Shown here one piece after another: positions 8,024 through 17,586 of a DNA stretch of 64,000 bases (positions within the stretch are counted from its first letter, which is position 1; every line of letters starts with the position of its first letter). Both the position numbers and the translations under genes were made by a program. The notes under the pieces are model-generated. The model had not been told where the DNA came from. It saw only the letters and a list, made by a program, of their open reading frames with translations, and ran no database searches. This stretch comes from Gammaproteobacteria bacterium (GTDB lineage: Bacteria > Pseudomonadota > Gammaproteobacteria > Pseudomonadales > Halieaceae): NCBI GenBank assembly GCA_030427085.1, contig JAUHXH010000001.1, positions 62,001 to 126,000 on the forward strand, in the 5' to 3' direction.

Positions 8024-9457
8024 ATGCTGCCACCCCGGAATGCCGGTCGCTCTCTGGCCGTCTCACTGACGCTGCTCATGTCGCTGTGCCAGACGGTCGC
8101 CAGTCAGGCCGCAGAGGCCACGCCACCGGCAACCGTACCGAAGGCAGGGCAGCCCTATGGCTCTACCTATGCACCGCTCGCTTCGGCCCCGGTGCTTATT
8201 ACCGGCGCGACCCTGCTTACGGGGACCGGTGAGCGACTGGAAAATACGCCGGTGCTAGTAGCCGAAGGGCGTATACAGGCCATCGGCGCAGAGGCGCAGT
8301 CCGCTGATGTACGCATAATCGATGCGACGGGCATGTGGCTGACGCCGGGCATTATCGATGTGCACTCCCATCTTGGCGACTACCCAGCCCCGTCTATTGA
8401 TTCCACTTCCGACGGGAATGAAATGACCTCGCCGAATACGGCGGCCGTGTGGGCGGAACATTCAGTGTGGCCGCAGGATCCCCAGTTTCCCCTGGCGCTG
8501 GCGGGCGGTGTTACCACCATGCAGATTCTGCCGGGCAGCGCCAATTTGTTTGGCGGGCGCGGTGTTACGCTGAAGAACGTACCGGCGCGCACGGTGCAGG
8601 CTATGAAATTCCCTGGCGCGCCCCAATCGCTGAAAATGGCCTGCGGCGAGAATCCCAAACGCGTCTACGGCTCTCGCAATCAGGCGCCCTCCACCCGCAT
8701 GGGTAATATAGCTGGGTTCCGCGAGGCCTGGATCAAAGCCAGCGCGTATCGCGACAAGCGAGCAGCCGCGATTGAGGCGGGTAATGCCGACGGCAGTAAC
8801 AAGGACAAACCCGCGCCGCCGGACCGCGATCTGGCACTGGACACCCTCGCGGGGGTGCTCGATGGTGACATTCTGGTCCACAACCACTGCTATCGCGCCG
8901 ATGAAATGGCGTGGATGATCGATATCGCCCGGGAGTTTGGCTACAAGATCACGGCCTTTCACCACGCTGTGGAAGCCTACAAAATCGCCGACGTACTGGC
9001 GGATGAAGGCATTTGCTCCGCGTTGTGGGCAGACTGGTGGGGCAGCAAACTGGAGATGTTCGATACGGTTACCCAGAATGTGGCGCTTGTGGAGCAGGCT
9101 GGTGCCTGTTCGATTGTTCATTCTGACTCCGCCCGAGGCATCCAGCGTCTGAATCAGGAAGCCGCCAAAGCTATGGCGGCAGGCCGGCGTGTGGGCATGA
9201 GCATCGACGAAGCCGATGCCATCGGCTGGATCACGTCCAACGCGGCACAAGCATTGGGCATCCACGGCGAAACAGGCAGTATTGAAGTGGGCAAGGCTGG
9301 CGATCTGGTGCTGTGGGACCGCAATCCCTTCAGCGTCTACGCTCGCGCACAACAGGTCTACATCGACGGCTACCTTTACTACGATCGCAGCGATCCGCAG
9401 CGTCAACCGCTAACGGACTTTGATTTGGGTCAGACTGCCAGGGGGCGCGCGCTATGA
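8024..9457 (+). CDS. Exported amidohydrolase (imidazolonepropionase-like family)
   Basis: 477 residues with a signal peptide (SLAVSLTLLMSLCQTVASQAAEA), so it acts in the periplasm. It belongs to the metal-dependent amidohydrolase superfamily. There is a small N-terminal beta domain (ITGATLLTGTGERLENTPVLVAEGRI), then the metal-binding HxH in TPGIIDVHSHLG (His114 and His116). Further barrel histidines follow (ILVHNHCYRADEM, ITAFHHAVEAYK). The domain-closing SIEVGKAGDLVLWD is typical of the superfamily. The bond cleaved is unknown; related exported enzymes act on cyclic amides, dipeptides or similar. A GGAG site supports the start. It overlaps the next gene by 4 bases (ATGA), so the two are translationally coupled and may form a heteromer. 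Confidence 0.85.
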   Translation: MLPPRNAGRSLAVSLTLLMSLCQTVASQAAEATPPATVPKAGQPYGSTYAPLASAPVLITGATLLTGTGERLENTPVLVAEGRIQAIGAEAQSADVRIIDATGMWLTPGIIDVHSHLGDYPAPSIDSTSDGNEMTSPNTAAVWAEHSVWPQDPQFPLALAGGVTTMQILPGSANLFGGRGVTLKNVPARTVQAMKFPGAPQSLKMACGENPKRVYGSRNQAPSTRMGNIAGFREAWIKASAYRDKRAAAIEAGNADGSNKDKPAPPDRDLALDTLAGVLDGDILVHNHCYRADEMAWMIDIAREFGYKITAFHHAVEAYKIADVLADEGICSALWADWWGSKLEMFDTVTQNVALVEQAGACSIVHSDSARGIQRLNQEAAKAMAAGRRVGMSIDEADAIGWITSNAAQALGIHGETGSIEVGKAGDLVLWDRNPFSVYARAQQVYIDGYLYYDRSDPQRQPLTDFDLGQTARGRAL

Positions 9458-10776
9458 ACAAATTAGTCCGTTTTTTCTGTGCTACCACCGGCCCGGCGGG
9501 CTCGGCTTTGGTGGCAGTAGCGGCGAGCGCCTTGTTGGCTTCTGCCAGTTTCGCTAGCACGGCTATTGTTGGAGCTACTGTTCACACGCTCAATGAAGAA
9601 GCGCCAGTTGAGAACGCAACCATCCTGGTTGATAAGGGGCGCATTCTCGCTGTCGGTAAAGATCTGGATATTCCGGCTGGCTTTGAAAAGGTTGATGCGA
9701 CAGGCAAGGTCGTTACGCCCGGATTCATCGACAGTTTTACCCAGCTGGGACTGCTCGAGATCGACCTTGAAGGCAGCACCGTGGACACTCGCGTTACCAC
9801 CCATAGTCTTGACGGTGGTGGCCTGCTGGAGCCGTATCCACTCGGTCCCGGCTTTGACGTCAGCTATGCCTTGAACCCGGATTCCACTTTATTGCCGGTG
9901 AACCGTCGCGACGGTATCACGCGCGCCGTGGTGGCGCCGCTTGCAGGTAATGATCCGCTGGCGGGTTGGGGTGCGCTTATCCGACTTACGGATGACAACA
10001 TACTGATTCAACCAAAGCTGGCTCAATTTGGTTATATCAGTGCCGAAAGCGCCAACTTTACCGGTGGCAGTCGCAGCGCATTGGTCCAACGGCTCCACGG
10101 CGGCTTGACGGCGGCGCTGGAGTACCGTCCCGGCCGCTACCAACAAACGCCGGGAGGTTACACGCCAGAAGACCTGGCCGCATTGCAGCGATTTATCAAG
10201 TCTGGCGCTCCGCTGGTGATTACCGTGCATCGCGCCAATGAAATCCGTCAGGCGGTGACCTTGGCGCGGGATTTTGACATTCCGCTGGTAATCCATGGCG
10301 GTGCTGAAGCCTGGAAGGTGGCCGATTTGCTCGCAGCCGAACAGGTCCCTGTTGTTGTGGATGTGCTGAACAACCTGCCTATCAGTTACGAACAACTTGG
10401 TGCTCGGCTCGACAACGCCACTTTGCTCCACGAGGCGGGTGTGCAGGTTCTGTTTACGTCAGGGGACAATCACAACGTACGCTTGTTGCGCCAAGTGGCT
10501 GGCAACGCTGTGGCGGAGGGGATGCCCTGGAATGCAGCGCTGGCTGCTATTACCAATCTACCCGCGCAGACCTTTGGGCTGGGTGAGGGCGCTGGCACCC
10601 TGACTCGCGGTGCCCCCGCAGACCTGGTGATCTGGAGCGGTGATCCATTGGAGCTGACCAATTGGGCCGAGCGCGTGATGATTGATGGTGAATGGCAATC
10701 GATGGAATCGCGGCAAACGCGCTTGTATGAGCGTTATCGAAGTATGGCGGGGGACAAGCCTTACGGTTATCGATGA
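9454..10776 (+). CDS. Exported amidohydrolase-like protein lacking the HxH motif
   Basis: 440 residues with a signal peptide (ALVAVAASALLASASFAS). It has the same amidohydrolase architecture as the preceding gene, ending in GAPADLVIWSGDPLEL. Where active members have HxH, this protein reads TPGFIDSFTQLG, so both first-strand metal ligands are replaced (Phe95 and Gln97). Later barrel histidines are kept (ITVHRANE, LVIHGGAEAWK, FTSGDNHNV). It may therefore bind one metal, bind none, or serve as a partner subunit for the upstream enzyme. AGGGGG precedes the ATG by 8 bases inside the upstream gene, and the genes overlap by 4 bases. Membership of the superfamily is firm; activity is uncertain. Confidence 0.8.
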   Translation: MNKLVRFFCATTGPAGSALVAVAASALLASASFASTAIVGATVHTLNEEAPVENATILVDKGRILAVGKDLDIPAGFEKVDATGKVVTPGFIDSFTQLGLLEIDLEGSTVDTRVTTHSLDGGGLLEPYPLGPGFDVSYALNPDSTLLPVNRRDGITRAVVAPLAGNDPLAGWGALIRLTDDNILIQPKLAQFGYISAESANFTGGSRSALVQRLHGGLTAALEYRPGRYQQTPGGYTPEDLAALQRFIKSGAPLVITVHRANEIRQAVTLARDFDIPLVIHGGAEAWKVADLLAAEQVPVVVDVLNNLPISYEQLGARLDNATLLHEAGVQVLFTSGDNHNVRLLRQVAGNAVAEGMPWNAALAAITNLPAQTFGLGEGAGTLTRGAPADLVIWSGDPLELTNWAERVMIDGEWQSMESRQTRLYERYRSMAGDKPYGYR

Positions 10777-10785
10777 AGGCGGGTG

Positions 10786-10813
10786 ATTTCACGACACCAC
10801 AACCCCGTGAAAT
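10786..10813 (+). other. Hairpin in the gap between amidohydrolase and DUF3604 genes
   Basis: An 8-bp perfect stem (ATTTCACG and CGTGAAAT) with a 12-base loop lies right after the amidohydrolase stop. No U-run follows, so it may be a processing or attenuation structure rather than a full terminator. Confidence 0.35.
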
Positions 10814-10864
10814 TCCCTACAAATTTCAAGGTTGAGCGTTGCGGACGCTCGGGAGGACTGCGCA

Positions 10865-12718
10865 ATGCGTCGTACGATTTGTTCACTGAGTGCAACAGCG
10901 TTAGCCTTCGCCACCGTAATGCAGGCTGTGGCGGAATCAGATGTTCAGGCCGAAAAAGCAGTGCCACCGGCCAATACACTTCGCGATGTGTATTTCGGTA
11001 ATCTCCATGTCCACACGGCCTGGTCTTTTGATGGCTTTATCAACGGGGCATTCACGGATCCTGATACCGCGTACCGTTGGGCCCGGGGAGAGTTGATTCC
11101 CAACCCGGGCAAGGGTGATTCGCTACAAATAAAGGCGCCGCTGGACTGGTATATCGTTTCAGACCATGCGGAATATCTCGGCGCACTTCCGTTGATGGCG
11201 GACCCGGAAAGTCCAGTCAGTAAACATCCACTTGCGGCTGATATCACCGGTGGCGATGCAGAGAAATCCTTTGCTGCTTACACCACCATCAGTATTGGTA
11301 TGTACAGTGTGCCACCGGACATCGACCCGATTCTGGGCGATCCGAAGCTCGCCAAAACCCTGTGGTCACAGGTAGTTGAAATCGCAGACAAGCATTACGA
11401 ACCCGGCACCTTTACTACAATGGCGGGTTACGAATGGACCTCTGCACCGGATTGGCGAAACATTCACCGGGTCGTTTTTTTCCGAGACACAGCCAATGTG
11501 CCGGAGGCACCATTTTCCGCCCTGGATTCAAACAAGCCGGAAGAATTGTGGCAGTGGATGGATAAACAACGTGCGGCGGGCAATGACCTCCTCGCTGTGC
11601 CTCACAATGGCAATGCCAGTGACGGTATCATGTTCCCGATCGAAGCATCGTTTGGCGGTAGTAAGTTGGATGCCGACTACGCGGCTGCACGGATGCGCAA
11701 TGAGCCTCTGTACGAACTGACCCAGATCAAGGGCACCTCAGAGACACATCCGGCACTTTATCCCAACGACGAATTTGGCAGTTTCGAGTTGTGGGATTAC
11801 ACGCTCGCCGCAACGGCAACGCCCCCCGAACATAAGCGGGGTGGTTATGCCAGAGAGGCACTCATCCGCGGGCTGAAGCTGGAGTCCGACGGTAATGGCA
11901 ACCCGTTCAAATATGGCTTTATCGGTGATTCAGACACCCACAACGGTGCCTCTTCAATCGAAGAGGATAACTATACGGGAAAATTCGGTTTCGAGAGTGA
12001 GGCCAAACACCGTCTGGAGGGGCCTCCAGGTGTAAACGCCGCCGCCGCCCGGCAAGTCAGGCAGTTTAGTTCCGGTGGTGTTGCTGGTGTTTGGGCATTT
12101 AACAATACGCGTGATGGCATATTCGACGCCCTGAAGCGTCGTGAAACCTTTGCAACGTCAGGCCCTCGATTGAAAGTGCGCTTTTTTGGCGGCTTCGGAT
12201 TGTCCGGTTACAAACCCGGTTCAGAGTCTGGGCTTCGCCAGGCATACGAAGCCGGCGTGCCGATGGGGAGCAATCTTGTCTCTGCCCCCGACGGAGTGGC
12301 ACCTACCTTTGTTGTCCATGCCCTGAAAGAAACCGACGGCGCCAATCTCGACCGCATCCAGATCATCAAGGGCTGGGTTGATAGCGACGGCGAGCCGCAA
12401 TCCAGAATCTACAACGTTGCCCTGTCGGGTGACCGTAAGCCAGATGCAGACGGACAAATCCCTCCGGTGGGCAATACGGTGAACGAAGCAGACGCAAGCT
12501 ATACTAACGCCATTGGCGATGTGCAATTGAGCGTTGCATGGACCGATCCGGATTTTGATGCCTCCCAATATGCCTTGTATTACGCCCGCGTGCTGCAGAT
12601 CCCAACACCGCGCTGGTCTACCTACGATGCGGCCCGCACAGGGCTGAAGCGCCCGGTCGATCTACCGGTTAGCATTCAGGAGCGGGCTTGGACCTCTCCT
12701 ATCTGGTATACGCCATAA
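10865..12718 (+). CDS. DUF3604 family exported protein
   Basis: About 617 residues with a signal peptide (SLSATALAFATVMQAVAE). The body matches the DUF3604 family in the opening YFGNLHVHTAWSFDGF, the middle GFIGDSDTHNGASS, and the closing block of arginines with AWTSPIWYTP. The early HxH (LHVHT) and later SDTH resemble metal-binding motifs of PHP-type phosphoesterases; a hydrolytic, metal-dependent role is an inference. The start is the ATG at 10865 because GGGAGG sits 8 bases upstream and it leads straight into the signal peptide; an earlier in-frame start at 10832 has neither. The sulfatase gene follows after 63 bases, so the two are probably co-transcribed. Confidence 0.85.
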   Translation: MRRTICSLSATALAFATVMQAVAESDVQAEKAVPPANTLRDVYFGNLHVHTAWSFDGFINGAFTDPDTAYRWARGELIPNPGKGDSLQIKAPLDWYIVSDHAEYLGALPLMADPESPVSKHPLAADITGGDAEKSFAAYTTISIGMYSVPPDIDPILGDPKLAKTLWSQVVEIADKHYEPGTFTTMAGYEWTSAPDWRNIHRVVFFRDTANVPEAPFSALDSNKPEELWQWMDKQRAAGNDLLAVPHNGNASDGIMFPIEASFGGSKLDADYAAARMRNEPLYELTQIKGTSETHPALYPNDEFGSFELWDYTLAATATPPEHKRGGYAREALIRGLKLESDGNGNPFKYGFIGDSDTHNGASSIEEDNYTGKFGFESEAKHRLEGPPGVNAAAARQVRQFSSGGVAGVWAFNNTRDGIFDALKRRETFATSGPRLKVRFFGGFGLSGYKPGSESGLRQAYEAGVPMGSNLVSAPDGVAPTFVVHALKETDGANLDRIQIIKGWVDSDGEPQSRIYNVALSGDRKPDADGQIPPVGNTVNEADASYTNAIGDVQLSVAWTDPDFDASQYALYYARVLQIPTPRWSTYDAARTGLKRPVDLPVSIQERAWTSPIWYTP

Positions 12719-12781
12719 AACAAGGAGTGGGCTGATATGCTGTGCACCCACGCCAGTGAACTGAAACCGAGGAATTTCGTT

Positions 12782-15115
12782 ATGCGCCGTCTGATCCCTT
12801 TGTTTGTGTTGCTTGGATTTACCAGCCTTTGTGTTGCTGAAGAATGGCCGGATAGAACCAAGCTCCCAATCAGCCTGGCGCCCTTCGAGGGCAAAATTGG
12901 CACGACCTACAAGGAGTCAGAGTCTGACTGGCAGGAGCCCGTGGCGGCCCCCGAGGGAGCACCCAATGTCATCGTTATCCTGCTGGATGATGTGGGCTTT
13001 GGGCAAACCTCTACCTTTGGGGGCCTGATTCCGACGCCAAAGCTCGACCAGCTGGCTTCAGAAGGCCTGCGTTATAACCGCTTTCACACCACAGCAATTT
13101 GCGGCCCATCTCGCGCAGCACTCCTCACAGGGCGCAATCACCACAGCTCGGGCAACGGTTTCCTCATGGAGTGGGCAACAGGTTTCCCCAGTTACTCCAC
13201 GATGTTGCCGCGTGAAACAGCAACCATTGGCGAAATCCTGAAGGGCAACGGTTATGCCACGTGGTGGTACGGTAAAAACCACAACACACCAGATTGGGAA
13301 ACCACTGTGGCCGGCCCCTTCGACCGGTGGCCAACCGGCATGGGTTTTGAGTACTTTTATGGTTTTAATGCCGGGGAAACACACCAGTTCTATCCGGTAA
13401 TTTTTGAAAACACCACACCTGTGGAGCCGGCCAAGTCCCCCGACGAAGGCTATCACTTCATGACGGACATGACTGACCGCGCCATCGCGCGGATGAAGTT
13501 CTCCAAGTCGGTTGCACCCAACAAACCCTTTTTCATGTACTTCGCCCCCGGTGCTATGCACGCGCCTCACCACGTCACCGCCGAATGGCGCGAGCTATTT
13601 GAAGGCAAGTTTGATATGGGTTGGGAGAAGTACCGTGAGGAAGTATTCGCCCGGCAGAAGGCGATGGGCATCATACCTCCGAATACCCAACTAACAGCCC
13701 GTCCCGACTGGGTTCCCGCCTGGGATAGCCTGAGTGCGCAGCAGAAAGAGGTATACACCGCACTGTTCGAAAACTTCGCCGGCTACTTTGCGTTCACGGA
13801 CCATGAGGTGGGCAGGCTGCTCGATGCCGTTAAAGCGCTTCCCGACGCTGAAAACACGATGGTGATTTATATCGTGGGAGATAACGGCGCATCTTCGGAG
13901 GGCGGTCCCGACGGCACGCTCAACGAGATCATGAACCTGAATGGGATTCCGTCCAACATCGAACAAATTCTGGAGAACATCGACAAATTGGGCGGACCGG
14001 AATCTGAGCCGCACTATCCGGTAGGTTGGGCCTGGGCCGGCAATACCCCATTCCAATGGGTAAAACAGGTGGCATCCCATCTGGGTGGAACCCGTAATCC
14101 GATGGTGATCAGTTGGCCGGCCAGAATCAAGCACGATCCGGCACCTCGCGATGCCTTCCTTCACCTCGTGGATGTCGTGCCTACTATCCTCGAGGCATCT
14201 CGGCTACCCATGCCGGGCTCAGTGAACGGTGTAGAACAGAAACCGCTCGAAGGTAAGAGCTTTTTCGCCAGTTTCACGGACGAGGATTTCGAAGGCCGAC
14301 CCGAGCAGTATTTCGAGGTGTTCAGTAATCGCTCGATGTACGCTGATGGCTGGAAGGCGAATGCCCAGCATACGATTCCCTGGCGTCAGGATTTCGCTCC
14401 GGGCAACTGGGATGACGATCAGTGGGAACTCTACAACCTGGAGGCGGATTTCTCCGAAGCCAACGACCTTGCCCGGGAAAATCCCGAGAAGCTCGCTCAA
14501 CTAAAAGCGAAGTTCCTCGAGGCAGCGAATGACTACGATGTCTACCCCCTCGACGACCGGGGTGCCGGTCGACTGAGCATGCCAAAGCCGCCGGTGCCGG
14601 GGGCTGCTGAGAATGCCACCTCCTATACCTACTTTCCCGGCGCGATAAGAATCGCCGAACCGGCTGCGCCACCAATGAAAAACCGTTCCTGGACTCTGGA
14701 TGCGAACATTACCACCGAAGGAAGCGCTACCAGCGGAGTCATCATGGGCTTTGGTGGCGTGGCGGCAGGCATGGTGCTGTACCTGGATAATGGCGTTCCT
14801 GTTTTCGACTACAACTACTTCGAGCAACACACCATCGTGAAGGGCAGCAAAGCGTTATCGCCGGGCGCCGCTACGGTTTCGGTGGACTTTAGCTACCGTG
14901 GCGCCGAGGGTGAAGCAGGGAAGGGGGCGGATATTGCGCTGATGGTGGATGGCAAAAAAGTAGCCTCCGCCACTATGGATGCTACCGTTGGCGGCAGGTT
15001 TGGCATCGACACTTTCGGTATAGGTGAAGACAGTGGGCAGCCAGTGACTCACGCTTATCAGCCGCCATTCCCGTTTGGCGGGCAGATAGAAAAGGTTACC
15101 GTGAATATGAAGTAG
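12782..15115 (+). CDS. Exported type I arylsulfatase
   Basis: About 777 residues with a signal peptide ([20 protein letters not shown]); periplasmic. It hydrolyses sulfate esters. The catalytic CxPSR motif is present as [13 protein letters not shown] (Cys107), where the cysteine is normally converted to formylglycine. Metal ligands are in [10 protein letters not shown] (Asp69-Asp70) and [12 protein letters not shown]. After the roughly 550-residue sulfatase fold, a C-terminal beta-sandwich-like region of about 180 residues ([11 protein letters not shown]...) may bind carbohydrate or another polymer. No formylglycine-generating enzyme is in the window. Two starts are possible: ATG 12737 behind AAGGAG, and ATG 12782 behind GAGGAA. 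I prefer the latter because it begins the signal peptide. Confidence 0.88.
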   Translation: MRRLIPLFVLLGFTSLCVAEEWPDRTKLPISLAPFEGKIGTTYKESESDWQEPVAAPEGAPNVIVILLDDVGFGQTSTFGGLIPTPKLDQLASEGLRYNRFHTTAICGPSRAALLTGRNHHSSGNGFLMEWATGFPSYSTMLPRETATIGEILKGNGYATWWYGKNHNTPDWETTVAGPFDRWPTGMGFEYFYGFNAGETHQFYPVIFENTTPVEPAKSPDEGYHFMTDMTDRAIARMKFSKSVAPNKPFFMYFAPGAMHAPHHVTAEWRELFEGKFDMGWEKYREEVFARQKAMGIIPPNTQLTARPDWVPAWDSLSAQQKEVYTALFENFAGYFAFTDHEVGRLLDAVKALPDAENTMVIYIVGDNGASSEGGPDGTLNEIMNLNGIPSNIEQILENIDKLGGPESEPHYPVGWAWAGNTPFQWVKQVASHLGGTRNPMVISWPARIKHDPAPRDAFLHLVDVVPTILEASRLPMPGSVNGVEQKPLEGKSFFASFTDEDFEGRPEQYFEVFSNRSMYADGWKANAQHTIPWRQDFAPGNWDDDQWELYNLEADFSEANDLARENPEKLAQLKAKFLEAANDYDVYPLDDRGAGRLSMPKPPVPGAAENATSYTYFPGAIRIAEPAAPPMKNRSWTLDANITTEGSATSGVIMGFGGVAAGMVLYLDNGVPVFDYNYFEQHTIVKGSKALSPGAATVSVDFSYRGAEGEAGKGADIALMVDGKKVASATMDATVGGRFGIDTFGIGEDSGQPVTHAYQPPFPFGGQIEKVTVNMK

Positions 15116-15236
15116 CCATAGGATGTATCGGTTTGGCTGTCAGGCATTACCTGTGGAGCGATCAAGCTTGCAGGTCGTCTGATGTGGGGATATGACATTG
15201 TGCCCCAAACTTGCCGTAACTATTGCGAAAGGCGAG

Positions 15237-15262
15237 GGCGCGGTGGCCGATGCCACCGCGCC
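15237..15262 (-). terminator. Strong GC-rich hairpin after the TonB receptor gene
   Basis: A perfect 11-bp stem (GGCGCGGTGGC and its complement) with a 4-base loop starts 7 bases after the receptor stop codon. On the - strand it is followed by a moderately T-containing CTCGCCTTTCGC. It probably terminates the receptor transcript and could also stop read-through from the convergent sulfatase. Confidence 0.6.
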
Positions 15263-15268
15263 AGGTCA

Positions 15269-17401
15269 TCAGAAGTTGTACTGCAGGGAAACAGTACCGC
15301 TGAGAGGTTGGCCGTAGATGGCGCCGTAGGCCAGACCTTCAACGTACTTCTCGTCGAACAAGTTGGTCACGTTCAGTCGCACGATGGCGTCCTCATTGAT
15401 TTCGTAGGAAGCGAAAGCATCGGCGTGGAAGTAGGCATCCTGTCTTGCATAGCTGCCGACAATGTCAGACTGCCAGCGTCCGCTGATGCCGAGTTTGAGT
15501 TGCGGCAGGGCGGGAATACGCGTGTCGAATCGCACGTTGACGGTGGTGTCCGGCACCCACTCCCAGATATCCTCGCCATCGGGGCCGGCCAGGTCGAGGT
15601 AGGTTACGCCCAAGACAAGAATTGAATTGTCGCTGAGTCGTCCGGTTGCCTCGAACTCCACACCTTCCGACTCAACATCAGCCGGCATGTACCAGAACTG
15701 ACCGGAGGAGGTGACACCGCCATAAGTCGCGATCCCTTCCTGCTCGGCGCTGAACACCGCCAGCGTGGTGAGCAGCCTCTGGTCAAGCCACTCTGCCTTC
15801 ACGCCCACTTCCATGTTGACGCCCTTCACCGGGTCCAGATAGTCGCCGTTGATATCGGTCTGGTCCTGGTTCTGGAAGATGTCAGAGTAGGAGGCGTACG
15901 CGGTAATGTTGTCGGTGAAGTCGTAAGTCACGCCGACGTAGGGGCTGGTTTCTTCGGTGTCCGGGTACTCGGTTTGATCCACCACGCTGCCGTAGATGGA
16001 TGCGCCTTCACGTTCCAGCTTGAATGAATTAGCACCAAGGATCAGTTTAAGTTCATCGGTGAAGCTCAGTTGGGAAGCTACGTAGAAGCGAGTCAGCTTT
16101 TGTTCACCCGCGCGGCTTGGTTCCCACGCGTACCACTGTGGCTCAGGTTCGGCATTGCCGGCGTAGGGGAAGGCGGGTAGTGCAACGCCCTGATAAGTCA
16201 GGCGGTCGTATTCCCGAGTATCCCCTGAAGTTTCCTGTTTGGAGGAGCTGACTCCTGCGATGAGTCTGTGCTCGTTGCCAAAGGCAGTGAAGCTACCGCT
16301 CAGATTTGCATCCAGCAGATCGTCGTCGGTAGTGGAGCGGCCGGAGTAGGGCCAGCTGTACAAGCCGGTATTATCAAACTCAAGGTAGTTGAAAAAGGTG
16401 TAGGCGTAGAACAGTTTGGTCTCGTCACTGGCGCGGCTGCCGTTGTAGGTCAGCTTGGCTTCCCAGTCGCTGCCCAACTGGTGAACGTATTCCACGAAAA
16501 AACTGTTCGCTTCTTCGTCCCAGTAGGTCCAGTCCTGCGAGGTGGAAGCAGAATCGTCAAACTCGGCCATGCTGCCGTCGGGGTAGAACAGCGTCAGCGA
16601 TCCCCACATGGGGGAATCCTGTTCGCTTTCCATGTAATTCCCGCCGAAGGTCAGCACGCCATTTTCACCGATTTGTCCGTCCACAACGGCGTAAACGGAA
16701 GTGCGCTTGTCGTGCAGGGCACGGATGTGGGAGCCCTTGTCTTCGTAGGCTACAACCGCACGCGCAGCCCACTTGCCGTCGTCGGTCAGCACCTTGTTGT
16801 AGTCCGCGGCAACGCGGAAGTATTCGTCTGAACCGCCGCCCAGTACCACACGGCCGGTATCTTCGTTAGTGGGGCGCTTGCGTACGTAGTTCACCGTGCC
16901 AGAGGCGTTACCGACGCCTGTGAGCAGGCCGTTGGCGCCGCGAATCAGTTCGATTTTCTCAAACAGGAAGGTGTCCAGCTGGCCTTCAACGGTGCCCCAG
17001 GAATTGGTCATACCCAAGCCGTCGATCTGGGTGAGCTGGATTTCGAAGCCTCGGGAATTGTAGGTCGCCCGGTGTGTTTCGTACTGGTCAACATTGATGC
17101 CCGTGCCCAGCTTCAGCGCCGCGTTGCTGCCCGTGGTGTTGTAGTCCTCCATCGCAAACTGGTCGATGATGCTGATGGACTGCGGTGTTTCTTTCAGCTC
17201 CAGCGGTAGCTTGGTGGCGCCGGTGGAAACGCGATTTTCCCTCATGCCGTACACGGTCAGCTCTTCCACGTAGAGGCGTTGGGGCGCACTGTATTCCTGT
17301 GTGGCATCTGCACTCTGTGCCAGTCCGATCGGGTGGAATCCGGAGGCAACAAGGGCGCTCACAGCAAGGGACAGCTTTTTGAGGGGTAGGGTCGGTTTCA
17401 T
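15269..17401 (-). CDS. TonB-dependent siderophore receptor
   Basis: 710 residues; an outer membrane transporter for ferric siderophores driven by TonB. It has a signal peptide (KKLSLAVSALVASGFHPIGLAQ). A plug domain follows (LPLELKETPQSISIIDQFAMEDY, then the RGANGLLTGVGNASGTVNYVRKRPT block characteristic of siderophore receptors). A 22-strand-type barrel ends in the aromatic C-terminus VSLQYNF needed for assembly. The LPLELKETPQSISII string is typical of the TonB-siderophore receptor subfamily (FhuE/FpvA-like); there is no STN signalling domain, so it is probably not coupled to an ECF sigma factor. ATG 17401 is chosen; an upstream TTG at 17413 adds four residues. A Fur-box-like site lies 60-80 bases upstream. 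Confidence 0.9.
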   Translation of the reverse strand: MKPTLPLKKLSLAVSALVASGFHPIGLAQSADATQEYSAPQRLYVEELTVYGMRENRVSTGATKLPLELKETPQSISIIDQFAMEDYNTTGSNAALKLGTGINVDQYETHRATYNSRGFEIQLTQIDGLGMTNSWGTVEGQLDTFLFEKIELIRGANGLLTGVGNASGTVNYVRKRPTNEDTGRVVLGGGSDEYFRVAADYNKVLTDDGKWAARAVVAYEDKGSHIRALHDKRTSVYAVVDGQIGENGVLTFGGNYMESEQDSPMWGSLTLFYPDGSMAEFDDSASTSQDWTYWDEEANSFFVEYVHQLGSDWEAKLTYNGSRASDETKLFYAYTFFNYLEFDNTGLYSWPYSGRSTTDDDLLDANLSGSFTAFGNEHRLIAGVSSSKQETSGDTREYDRLTYQGVALPAFPYAGNAEPEPQWYAWEPSRAGEQKLTRFYVASQLSFTDELKLILGANSFKLEREGASIYGSVVDQTEYPDTEETSPYVGVTYDFTDNITAYASYSDIFQNQDQTDINGDYLDPVKGVNMEVGVKAEWLDQRLLTTLAVFSAEQEGIATYGGVTSSGQFWYMPADVESEGVEFEATGRLSDNSILVLGVTYLDLAGPDGEDIWEWVPDTTVNVRFDTRIPALPQLKLGISGRWQSDIVGSYARQDAYFHADAFASYEINEDAIVRLNVTNLFDEKYVEGLAYGAIYGQPLSGTVSLQYNF

Positions 17402-17459
17402 GATCAATCTCAAGTCTGAAGGGTGGTAAACAAGTGCGACACTGGGGTCGTGATATTTT

Positions 17460-17478
17460 GGTAATGATAATCGTTAGT
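17460..17478. promoter_or_regulatory. Putative Fur box
   Basis: GGTAATGATAATCGTTAGT matches the 19-base consensus GATAATGATAATCATTATC at 15 positions. It lies between the divergent TonB receptor and PepSY genes, where one Fur dimer could repress both under iron-replete conditions. The match is by eye. Confidence 0.7.
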
Positions 17479-17586
17479 ATTTGAGAATGAAAGTATGTAT
17501 TGTACGCATTTGTAGTGGGCGCCCATTTGCGGGTAGCCCTGAAGGGGCCGGGACCGAGCCCGGAAGACGTTTTACGGGAATAAACA

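Noticed and set aside
8462-9406. Long 314-codon - strand frame opposite the first amidohydrolase
   Set aside because: Antisense shadow of a well-supported enzyme gene in GC-rich DNA; no domain of its own.
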